DNA of 48,377 nucleotides from contig NZ_QQOA01000049.1 of the NCBI RefSeq assembly GCF_003443895.1, positions 1 to 48,377 of the forward strand. Reading direction: 5' to 3'. Positions 42,142 to 48,377 of this stretch are shown piece by piece. A model generated the notes under the pieces. It saw nothing but the letters and a program-made list of their open reading frames with translations, did no database searches and was not told the DNA's origin. The first letter of the stretch is position 1; each line of letters starts with the position of its first letter. Source of the stretch: Paraburkholderia phosphatilytica (GTDB lineage: Bacteria; Pseudomonadota; Gammaproteobacteria; Burkholderiales; Burkholderiaceae). The position numbers and the translations under genes are program-made.

Positions 42142-42430
42142 TCACAGGTCGTCGATCGAGGCGTCTTCGATCTTTCCGTCGATGATCGCTTCGCCGCGCT
42201 GGCGGGCGGCACGGCGCGCAGAGCCGAAATCGGCGAAGGTGAGCCGCTGCTCAAGCCTGAACACGCGGCCTGCGCCTACGTCGCCTGACAGGCCGGGCGG
42301 CAGAGATGCGCACCGCGGTATCGAAGCCCTCTGCATAGAGCGAATGACCGTCGAATCGCGAGAAAGTGCGCGAAAACACCAGCGCGTAAAGTTCGAAGCC
42401 CTTATAAAGGGGCGGCCGGTCTGCAGACAT
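42142..42430 (-). pseudogene. broken copy of family A (copy 4, FSRFDGHS subtype)
   Basis: Reverse strand, ATG at 42430 with CAGGAGCGACG upstream. The first frame reads PLYKGFELYALVFSRTFSRF, DGHSLYAEGFDTAVRIS and then runs into arginines and a stop. The second frame picks up GRVFRLEQRLTFADFGSARR and GEAIIDGKIEDASIDDL to 42142. Joined, they match the intact gene at 37814-38101 along its length. The frame change lies near 42290. The promoter element TATAGTGG is kept at the same 25-nt distance from the ATG. It may be a decayed gene or a single sequencing error. Confidence 0.78.
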
Positions 42431-42844
42431 CGTCGCTCCTGTACAGGGACGATCCACTATACACGCTATCCCGCCGTTCGGGGCGCTGTTTCGGCCAGCG
42501 GGTTGTAATGCAGCAAGGATCAGATTTTCAGGACGTCAAAATTATGGTCGGGTCCGCGCAAATGCGTTGACCGACCTGCCGGGTACGCGTACTGTGGGCA
42601 ATGAAATCAAGGCACACCGATTGCTGATCACCATCATCATGCATCCGTGGCTGCGCGGCACGTGTTGTCCTCTCCCTTCTCCTTGATCCCCGAGCTTCGC
42701 GCGTCGATTGTTACCGGACCTGGCGGGATGCGGGTAGCCGGTCCGACGATGCGTAACACGCAGGGCAGCGTTCCGGTTGGTGTGTTGTACGAGCGTTCGC
42801 GAATCATGCGCATCGTTTGCGCTGACACTTTAGTGGAGTCTTGC
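42431..42844. other. divergent intergenic region
   Basis: No gene is supported. TATAGT on the reverse strand (42461-42456) serves the family A copy. On the forward strand TTGACC (42567-42572), 17 bp, TACTGT (42590-42595) is a candidate promoter for the DUF892-like gene, which would then have a leader of about 240 nt. Confidence 0.45.
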
Positions 42845-43363
42845 ATGGTGACCGACCAGCGCGAGGAACTGCTGCGTCTGCTGCGGGCCGCAGCGTTGGT
42901 GGGGCGGGATATACAGTCGCTTCTTGAACTTCTTGCGCGGCGTTGCATTCACAGCATTGATCTCGCCGTAGAGCTGGACGAGGCGCTGGATGCAAGTTGC
43001 AGGCATCAGGTTCTGCTAGCGCAATGCATTCGACGGATCGAGGGCGAGGCGGCCGCGCAACCGTGTTCCCGGCGCGTATGTGCCACGTTCGCGCACCCGA
43101 CATTGGCTGAGCCTGCCGCAGGGACGCAGCACGATGTCGGGGATCTACGCATGCAGGTGTTGAGCGAAATCGCAATCTTCGAAGCGGCCATTGTCGCGGC
43201 CGAATCGAGTGGTCTGTTCGAAACCCGTCTGGCCTGTGAGACGATCCTGGCGCAGACGCTATCGATGTCGCGCCGGCTTTCAACGTACGCGGCCGGTGGG
43301 GACGTTGCCGGGCAGACCGTTACACAGGGTGCTATGGGCGAGGCAGCGGCCGGTGATCATTGA
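42845..43363 (+). CDS. DUF892/YciF-like ferritin-fold protein (divergent)
   Basis: A 172-residue protein. The ATG at 42845 has GTGGAG 8 nt upstream; the open frame extends 66 codons further but has no site. The protein is almost all helical. LLRAAALVGRDIQSLLELLA, VELDEALDASCRHQVLLAQC and the paired later helices QVLSEIAIFEAAIVAAESSG and ETRLACETILAQTLSMSRRL follow the DUF892 four-helix pattern, in which the second half contains the conserved E-I-A-x-Y/F-x-A-L/I motif. Family members such as YciF are induced by osmotic stress. The assignment is by pattern only, and some metal ligands are not obvious. Confidence 0.55.
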   Translation: MVTDQREELLRLLRAAALVGRDIQSLLELLARRCIHSIDLAVELDEALDASCRHQVLLAQCIRRIEGEAAAQPCSRRVCATFAHPTLAEPAAGTQHDVGDLRMQVLSEIAIFEAAIVAAESSGLFETRLACETILAQTLSMSRRLSTYAAGGDVAGQTVTQGAMGEAAAGDH

Positions 43364-43429
43364 CCGGCCGGGTTCAGCGCCCGTCTTCTTTAATCTACGC
43401 TGCGGATAACGCAGCAAGGGGAATACATC

Positions 43430-43720
43430 ATGACAACAACCCAGCGACTCTATCGCGGACTCGAATTTCATGCACTCGTCTACCCGCATCACGTGACCCC
43501 GGCGGGATTCAGCCATAACTACGAGGAAGGCTTTGATGCCTCTGTTCGCATCAGCGAACCGGAAGTGGATTCTGCGCCGTTACGAAGCCGCGTCTTCCGG
43601 GTGTCAGGCGAGCGGCCGTTCAGCTGTACCGGCGAAGCCCGGCGTGCGTGCACACGCTACGCGGAATGGCTGATCGACGAATCTGACCGTACCGGCAAGC
43701 CGATCTGGGACCGTAGCTAG
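43430..43720 (+). CDS. small protein of family A, copy 5
   Basis: A 96-residue protein with AAGGGGAA before the ATG. It reads RLYRGLEFHALVYPHHVTPA, GFSHNYEEGFDASVRISEPE, SRVFRVSGERPFSCTGEARR and YAEWLIDESDRTGKPIWDRS. It is the closest relative of 37007-37291, sharing 17 consecutive residues around NYEEGFDASVRISEPE. A family B gene follows 76 bp downstream on the same strand. A small stem, GCTGCG-GATAA-CGCAGC, lies in the leader just before the ribosome binding site. Confidence 0.8.
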   Translation: MTTTQRLYRGLEFHALVYPHHVTPAGFSHNYEEGFDASVRISEPEVDSAPLRSRVFRVSGERPFSCTGEARRACTRYAEWLIDESDRTGKPIWDRS

Positions 43721-43796
43721 AGATGCGGAGGGTCAGCTTCAAGCAGGCGATGCGGGCAGTTTTTTGCGATCGTGTTTTTGCACTTCAGGAGTTGTC

Positions 43797-44012
43797 ATGA
43801 GCCCGTATTCCACGACGTTCCGTATCGATCCCACGCCGCGGCGCGCCGACGGCGAATACATGGCACATGCGAAGATCACCTGCGTAAGCGGCGACGGCCG
43901 CGAGACTGACGTTCATCTGAGCGGTGACCTCGCAGGCTTCGAGATGCGTGAGGATGCGATCGTGTACGCCCGTCAGTGGGCGGTCGACTGGCTGGGTGAG
44001 CGGTATGGTTGA
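43797..44012 (+). CDS. small protein of family B, copy 2
   Basis: A 71-residue protein with AGGAGTTGTC before the ATG at 43797. It reads TFRIDPTPRRADGEYMAHAK, ETDVHLSGDLAGFEMREDAI and ends VDWLGERYG. It is identical in length to its paralogue at 39944-40159 and shares most conserved positions. It follows a family A gene in an apparent two-gene unit. Function unknown. Confidence 0.8.
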   Translation: MSPYSTTFRIDPTPRRADGEYMAHAKITCVSGDGRETDVHLSGDLAGFEMREDAIVYARQWAVDWLGERYG

Positions 44013-44080
44013 CGTTCTGTCGTCTGCGCTGGCGTGTCGGGCATGCCGGAATCAACCAGATGCCGCGAATCGTTCGGCTG

Positions 44081-44317
44081 TCATCGGCGATCCACGATCT
44101 CGTCTATGGTGCATTTTGACATGACAAGCGTGCGGACGATCGCAAGTTCTCTCGATGTCGAGTGAAGACGCCTGCACCCAAGCCAGGGCATCTGCGGAAT
44201 CGGAATTCCATCCATCCTCGCCTTTGGCACAATGTGCAGCTCAGTGAGAAACCGTCCCGACGCGAGCCGCTCGACATCAATCGTGATTTCATAACCGCGA
44301 TATTCGTGGGTTTCCAT
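44081..44317 (-). CDS. small protein beginning METHEYRGYEI
   Basis: A 78-residue protein with GAGGAAACA directly before the ATG. It reads THEYRGYEITIDVERLASG, RFLTELHIVPKARMDGIPIP and RELAIVRTLVMSKCTIDEIV. The Y-R-G-Y-E-I opening is shared with 38561-38818 and 47568-47792. Unknown function; probably a small alpha/beta domain. Confidence 0.65.
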   Translation of the reverse strand: METHEYRGYEITIDVERLASGRFLTELHIVPKARMDGIPIPQMPWLGCRRLHSTSRELAIVRTLVMSKCTIDEIVDRR

Positions 44318-44394
44318 TGTTTCCTCGACCGGTTACACGCGATGTTTGGAGCCAGCGTGTACCGAGGCGATACGGGCCGGGCTACAGGCCGCGA

Positions 44395-44565
44395 TCACCG
44401 GCTAGCGACGGTAACGTCGTAGAGATCGTGGTCCGTGCGGTTCTCCACGGTCATGCCGGCGCGCCACCGTCGCGCGGCTGTGGACGTATCGAATGTCACA
44501 GTCGTCGGACAGGAGCAGCACCAAACAGGCCATATCTTGGCGACACCGACGACGTACAGCGTCAC
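44395..44565 (-). CDS. very small protein (56 residues), GTG start
   Basis: A 56-residue frame starting with GTG and preceded by TGAGGC, only 7 nt after the stop of 44573-44770, so the two are almost certainly co-transcribed and coupled. It reads TLYVVGVAKIWPVWCCSCPT, TVTFDTSTAARRWRAGMTVE and DHDLYDVTVASR. The CCxC group and the R-R-W-x-x-G-M-T-V block look conserved-protein-like. No name known. Confidence 0.5.
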   Translation of the reverse strand: MTLYVVGVAKIWPVWCCSCPTTVTFDTSTAARRWRAGMTVENRTDHDLYDVTVASR

Positions 44566-44572
44566 GCATGCC

Positions 44573-44770
44573 TCAATACCGCCTCTGGTATCCCTCGCGC
44601 CACAGTGCCGCGCCAATCGATGTCAGCAACGCGATGTCCTTCGTCGACAGATGGTCCCATTCACACGCGAGCCATGCTGCAAATGCCTCGCACGCGCCAT
44701 TGAGCTCGCCAGTCGCGCGTCCTTCGCGATTCAACTGTTCGAATACCTGAGCAACATCGGCCGGCGTCAT
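44573..44770 (-). CDS. small helical protein, 65 residues
   Basis: A 65-residue protein with GGAGAGGCT before the ATG at 44770. It reads TPADVAQVFEQLNREGRATG, ELNGACEAFAAWLACEWDHL and DIALLTSIGAALWREGYQRR. Soluble, amphipathic helices; unknown function. The longer open frame upstream (to 45097) is arginine-rich and lacks a binding site, so it was not used. Confidence 0.65.
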   Translation of the reverse strand: MTPADVAQVFEQLNREGRATGELNGACEAFAAWLACEWDHLSTKDIALLTSIGAALWREGYQRRY

Positions 44771-45226
44771 AGCCTCTCCAGCTGCGGTTTCATGAGGACG
44801 ACCTCGAGGGGCGGGAGGGAACCGGACTTTCCGGTAATCGCGAACCGCCATACGCACGGTCAGCGCGCCGGGACTGCTTCGAACGGCGCGAGCGACGTTG
44901 CGCGCACGTGTCGCACTGGTTCCGGCCGGTACGACGATCGACTGTCCTCGCGGCCGCCGCAATGCTGATTGTCCACCCATTCTGGCGCTTCGGGCGCTTT
45001 TTTTCTTCTGCTCGCGAGCAAGGCACGCGTTGCCACAGTGTTGTTGCCGCAGCCGGCGGGCCAACACAGACCTGCCGTCTTCCCGGCAAAGATGCAACTA
45101 CTCGCACCGGTGCGAACCAGTGGCGGTGTGCGTCTTCGAGAAGGTCAACGACGCGCTGGCCGCGCAGTGGATGCACGCTCTCGACGAGAATGATCGCGCC
45201 TCTGTTGCCCATGGAATGGAAAGAGA
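44771..45226. other. stretch without a supported gene
   Basis: Frames on both strands are long but arginine- and serine-rich without recognisable domains. One forward frame has NDALAAQWMHALDENDRASV, which looks protein-like and could be the decayed N-terminal part of the following kinase remnant. It is not joined to it in frame. Confidence 0.35.
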
Positions 45227-46005
45227 TTGCGTTATCCCCGAGTGGCAGGGCACGCGAAGCCCGAGCCGGTAGCGATCGGGCCCGCTGGGCCTGGGTATCA
45301 CGTGGAAGCCGAGGCTGTGTCGTCCGCCCGTTGCGCGAAGGAGCTACAGACTCGCAACCTGTTGCTTGGAATGCTTGGACACGACATGCGCAGTCCTCCG
45401 CAGACCATCCAGATGACCGCATCGTATCTCGCAGCGCTGAATGCCGGGGGCAAGGTGTCTGAGGCTGCAGCCCAGCTTATAAAAAGTGGCGCCTGCATGC
45501 AGACGCTTCTTGATGACCTGTGCGATTTCAACGGAACAAAGCTGGGCCTGGGCATCGACATCGTCCCTCACGATGTTGATCTGGCTGAAGTGTTTGCCGA
45601 TGTGGTGGACCAGTTGCGTGCGGCACATCCCGGGCGCCAGATCGAGCCTCACGTAGAGGGCGATACCCAGGGAGTCTGGGACCCTCACCGTCTTGAGCAA
45701 CTGATCAGTAACCCTGCAATCAACGCCATCAGGTATGGGGCACTGGATGCGCCGATGCGTATTGTTGACTGGCGCTGGCGCGGAAGTACGTTTCGAGGTC
45801 AGGAACAGCGGCTCTGCCATCGACGTGCCGACACTGGACACATCTTTGGGCCGCGCCGGCCTGGTCCGGGTCAGGCCGGCGACAGTGGACTCGGACTTGG
45901 CCTGTACATCGCGGGCGAAATTGCCAGGCACATCGTGGCTATATCGATGCGCGGTCTGACCGGACCGGCGCCGCATTCGCCGTGCGCCTTCCAGGCCTCC
46001 CATAG
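45227..46005 (+). pseudogene. decayed sensor histidine kinase (HisKA-HATPase)
   Basis: The main frame has a HisKA domain: LLLGMLGHDMRSPPQTIQMT (with the phospho-acceptor His), MQTLLDDLCDFNGTKLGLGI and a weakened N-box LEQLISNPAINAIRYGA. It then changes frame to AGAEVRFEVRNSGSAIDVPT, returns for GDSGLGLGLYIAGEIARH (G2 box) and ends in a third frame RTGAAFAVRLPGLP with a TAG at 46003-46005. Three frames and several changes mean the gene is dead, although all parts of the kinase core are recognisable in order. The start is uncertain. Confidence 0.75.
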
Positions 46006-46462
46006 CGCAAAGCGTCGCGCCCCTGCGGACAGAGACCACCCTGTCCGAGCCTTCACTGGAGGCCACGGTGCCCGTTCCTTGCATGGATATCGACGTCCGC
46101 CATTCCCGTTACGTTTGGTCGCGTGAATCATGAAGCGTTCCGTCCGTCGGTGCCATGATCCTGGAAACGGCTACGGCGCCGCCAGCGATTCGCGCGAGGC
46201 CAGTGAACGACAGAGGCGCAGACCCTCGCCCTGCCGCTTGGCTGACGGGGAGAGGACGACATCGACAGGGCGGTCGAAGATACTTTTCCAGCGAGAGGGA
46301 CGGACCGGCCACCGGCGGCACGACGCGGATCGAGAAGCCTGTCGGAAGCGACGTTCCGGGTACCGGGCCGGATGACGATTGCCGGACGAAAGTACGCCTG
46401 GCGAGCCATCGCCCGACGATGTCCGAGGCGATGGGGCCCTGCCGCAGCGAGGATAGATTCCG
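46006..46462. other. stretch between kinase and receiver remnants
   Basis: No gene is supported on either strand. It may be decayed coding sequence linking the kinase and receiver remnants. Confidence 0.35.
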
Positions 46463-46735
46463 GTGCGCAGAGGCATGCCGGTGCAGGTCGGTGAGCATGG
46501 CGCCGGCAGGAAGCAGCGGCATCACGCCCGAGCCCAAGGCGTGGCAAGCATTCTCGTGGTCGACGACGATCTGGACAACCTTTGGGCACTGCAGTTGGCG
46601 CTCGAGGCTGGCGGCCATCGCGTCAGCCTCGCAGGCGATGCTCGGCTGGCGCTGGAGATATTGCATCGGCAGTCGGTCCAGATAATTGCCACGGACTACG
46701 AAATGCCTGAGATCGACGGCGTCGAACTATTTTGA
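46463..46735 (+). pseudogene. truncated response-regulator receiver domain
   Basis: The frame contains the first half of a receiver domain: ASILVVDDDLDNLWALQLAL with the acidic cluster, GHRVSLAGDARLALEIL, and IIATDYEMPEIDGVELF with the phospho-acceptor Asp. A TGA then cuts it at 46733-46735, before the Thr/Ser and Lys strands. Following sequence in other frames is too decayed to restore the rest. A normal receiver has about 120 residues; about 65 remain. It follows the kinase remnant on the same strand. Confidence 0.7.
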
Positions 46736-46926
46736 CGCAAATCAAGAGGCGTGGTGCGCGGCATCGCGGGTGCGATCCAGTCCCAGCGCGGTGCCGCACC
46801 GCGCTCCTGCCTGTCCGCCAACTCCGTCTGGTCTGCGCCTTGCCAGGCAAGACGGCGCAGTCATGCGGGGCTGCATCGGTTCCACTGCAGAACGGGCCAC
46901 CTGGCGAGACAGTTACAAGTTAAATA

Positions 46927-46955
46927 TTGACGCTGGTCCACCAGGCAGGTACTGT
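46927..46955 (+). promoter_or_regulatory. cspA promoter, TTGACG-N17-TACTGT
   Basis: -35 TTGACG (46927-46932) and -10 TACTGT (46950-46955) are 17 bp apart. A transcription start near 46962 would give a leader of about 130 nt, the length typical of cold-shock gene leaders whose structure changes with temperature. The same -10 hexamer with TTGACC occurs upstream of the DUF892-like gene. Confidence 0.6.
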
Positions 46956-47093
46956 AGCGTTCGAAGTTCAAGAAGTTCGATTGCTGTTCATCAATTGCTC
47001 GCTCCTCAGCGGTATTCGTTGTCCTCTCCCTCCTTGAAGCTTCACGCGCTCTGTGACAGGGCAACTCTTCGTATTTTTACTCAAGGATTCTTC

Positions 47094-47297
47094 ATGGATA
47101 CCGGTACCGTTAAGTGGTTCAACGACAGCAAAGGCTTTGGCTTCATCACCCCGGACAATGGGGGCGCCGACCTGTTCGCGCACTTCTCCGAAATCAGGGG
47201 CGAGGGCTTCAAGACGCTGGCTGAAAACCAGAAGGTGAGCTTCGAAACGAAGCAAGGCCCGAAGGGGCTGCAAGCGGCTAACATCCAGCCGATGTAA
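47094..47297 (+). CDS. cspA: cold-shock protein, CspA family
   Basis: A 67-residue cold-shock domain protein of normal length. RNP1 is KGFGFITP and RNP2 is LFAHFSEI (the usual form is VFVHFSAI). It starts MDTGTVKWFNDSKGFGFITP and ends GLQAANIQPM. It binds single-stranded RNA and DNA and melts RNA structure. AAGGATTC precedes the ATG. The gene has its own promoter and a hairpin downstream, so it is monocistronic. The family has many copies in this group; which one this is cannot be told. Confidence 0.95.
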   Translation: MDTGTVKWFNDSKGFGFITPDNGGADLFAHFSEIRGEGFKTLAENQKVSFETKQGPKGLQAANIQPM

Positions 47298-47305
47298 GAC
47301 TGAAG

Positions 47306-47334
47306 AACCCGGCCTCCGCGACGGACGCCGGGTT
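47306..47334 (+). terminator. hairpin after cspA
   Basis: AACCCGGC (47306-47313) and GCCGGGTT (47327-47334) form a perfect 8-bp stem with a 13-nt loop, 8 bp after the stop codon. The T tract is short. Confidence 0.55.
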
Positions 47335-47567
47335 GCAGCGACACCCTCGCGGAGCTTTGTCTCCCGCTACTGGCGCGATCGCTCCTGATTGGCATCTGTC
47401 TATCGGGCAGCTTGCCAGGCGCCATACGCCTCGTTGTGCCTCTTCTCCCCCTAGGCTGCAACGCCATTCTGCGGTTTTCGACCGCTTCAGAGTTCGGCTC
47501 GAATGACCTTGAATCGGTGCACACGTGCGCCTTTCGCACTGCGCGAGCTCAAATCATTAAAATTAGA

Positions 47568-47792
47568 ATGCAAAACAAACAGATCCAACAGTACAACGGC
47601 TATGCTGTCCAATCCTCGGCGCATCGTTTGCGCGACGGTAGCTTTTCATCAAACCTGCTGCTCGAACGCATCGACAGGACGCGAGTCGAAGGCCGCTACT
47701 GGTTCTATTCGCTCGAATACTTCAGGAGCGAAGAAGAGGCATTGCTGCACTCGACCCAGTGGGGACGCAACTGGGTCGACGCACGTGGTTAG
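47568..47792 (+). CDS. small protein, DUF6566-like
   Basis: A 74-residue protein: QQYNGYAVQSSAHRLRDGSF, SSNLLLERIDRTRVEGRYWF and a C-terminal ALLHSTQWGRNWVDARG. The Y-x-G-Y opening, the SAHRLRDG-x-F-S-x-N-L block and the Q-W-x-R-N-W ending fit a small DUF family of Burkholderia relatives (DUF6566, from memory). The ATG at 47568 has no clear Shine-Dalgarno; an AT-rich stretch (CATTAAAATTAG) lies directly upstream. It could be leaderless or use a non-standard site. Confidence 0.7.
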   Translation: MQNKQIQQYNGYAVQSSAHRLRDGSFSSNLLLERIDRTRVEGRYWFYSLEYFRSEEEALLHSTQWGRNWVDARG

Positions 47793-48363
47793 TAATACAC
47801 CACAGTTCGAAACGCCCAACGCTGCCGGGGGCAGGGCCGGCGCAACAAAGCGCGACCAAACATCATGCAGGATGCCGAACTGCGCATCGTCGGCAAGCAT
47901 GGCTGCCCCCTTCCTTCTGGCCCCGCCGATAGTTGCAGGACAGATGACGGCCTTAGGTTACAATGCGGGACCCGTTCGCGTCGCACAGCACCGAAAAGAT
48001 GAGTGCTGGTTAGTCGCGAATCTTCCCTTGATCGATAATCCAGCGATAGCAGTGCTCGCCGGACTGCACGCGCCGACTCGCACCGGACCGGTATTGCGCG
48101 CTCCCGTGTCTGACTGATCCCCTCACGTACATGATTCGCATCCCAGACAGGGCGGCGTCCGTGACTTCCAGGATGCGAGGGCCGCCAGGCAGATTTAACG
48201 CTTCCCACGACCGCGCGAGTGCGTGTCGATCAACGCTTGCGGCTTCCTCCTCAAAGCGCCTTCGGAGCCATGTCCCGCCAATTATTGAGGTTTACTTAAT
48301 CCATGACAACCGACCTTCAGTTCGCGCGTTATAAGGTCAGTACCTTGATCGGAGGAACGGTTC
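47793..48363. other. 571-bp stretch without a supported gene
   Basis: Open frames on both strands carry no recognisable domain. A forward frame from about 47944 to 48117 has a protein-like patch (GLHAPTRTGPVL) but no start signal. Nothing else is seen except the leader of the gene at the right edge. Confidence 0.4.
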
Positions 48364-48377
48364 ATGGCCAAGATGGA
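48364..48377 (+). CDS. start of a gene cut by the right edge
   Basis: An ATG with a strong GGAGGAACGGTTC upstream begins MAKM and leaves the window. The ribosome binding site makes a real start very likely. The product cannot be told from four codons. Confidence 0.6.

Noticed and set aside
44790..45422. 210-codon reverse frame
   Set aside because: A patch (ILVESVHPLRGQRVVDLLED) looks protein-like, but the rest is arginine/serine-rich and it overlaps the kinase remnant. Not enough to call.
46109..46666. 185-codon reverse frame over the receiver remnant
   Set aside because: Overlaps a recognisable receiver domain on the other strand and has no family features.
37007..46735. Were all frameshifts in this region sequencing errors?
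   Set aside because: An exact 16-bp duplication, an internal deletion in rpsU and several frame changes per gene are not typical of single-base errors, and neighbouring small genes are intact. Single-base cases (42142-42430, brnT, 5164-5542) could still be errors.
1..48377. CRISPR arrays, tRNA, rRNA, complete insertion sequences
   Set aside because: No regularly spaced repeats, no cloverleaf-like gene, and no intact transposase with terminal repeats was recognised by eye. A computational scan would be needed to exclude small RNAs.

Overview
The window looks like accessory DNA from a high-GC betaproteobacterium of the Burkholderia/Paraburkholderia/Caballeronia group, probably a secondary chromosome or megaplasmid. 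Evidence: very GC-rich third positions, many LysR-type regulators, a Burkholderia-type 16-strand porin, DctA, hybrid histidine kinases, a divergent ribosomal protein S21, and a swarm of very small proteins of types I associate with this group. No core housekeeping operon, rRNA, tRNA or CRISPR array was seen. The organism call is inference from gene content; no database was searched.

Layout. 0.4-2.8 kb: a group-A FAD monooxygenase divergent from a NahR-like LysR regulator, with a TTCAC-N11-GTGAA operator candidate between them. 3.3-6.7 kb: three different toxin-antitoxin modules (BrnT/BrnA with a frameshifted toxin, TacA/TacT, Xre/RES), each with a palindromic promoter, plus a frameshifted small gene. 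7-12.5 kb: a membrane protein, a LysR regulator divergent from an MFS exporter, a methyltransferase, and a fourth module, ParD/ParE. 12.4-18.3 kb: a LysR-like regulator carrying two helix-turn-helix domains, then an amidohydrolase, a Pht5-like protein, DctA and a porin, which together read as an uptake and breakdown unit for an (aromatic) acid. 18.4-25.1 kb: two large hybrid histidine kinases, the second overlapping a periplasmic binding protein gene. 26-28.5 kb: an orphan cheZ and a Cache-domain chemoreceptor. 29-34.3 kb: two paralogous secreted phosphoesterases on either side of a di-haem cytochrome c peroxidase.

34.3-48.4 kb is different in character: the remnant of a serine-recombinase element, a two-gene trypsin-like protease unit, then about 11 kb of small genes. 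These include five copies (three intact, two broken) of one unnamed ~95-residue family, two copies of a second family, a TTG-start rpsU paralogue and a decayed second rpsU, an RsbR/STAS regulator, a DUF892-like gene, cspA, and the wrecks of a histidine kinase and a receiver domain. Duplication and decay are both visible; one copy is broken by an exact 16-bp tandem duplication.

The best candidates for something undescribed are this expanded small-protein family with its conserved promoter-to-start spacing, the tandem-HTH regulator, and the protease plus partner pair.
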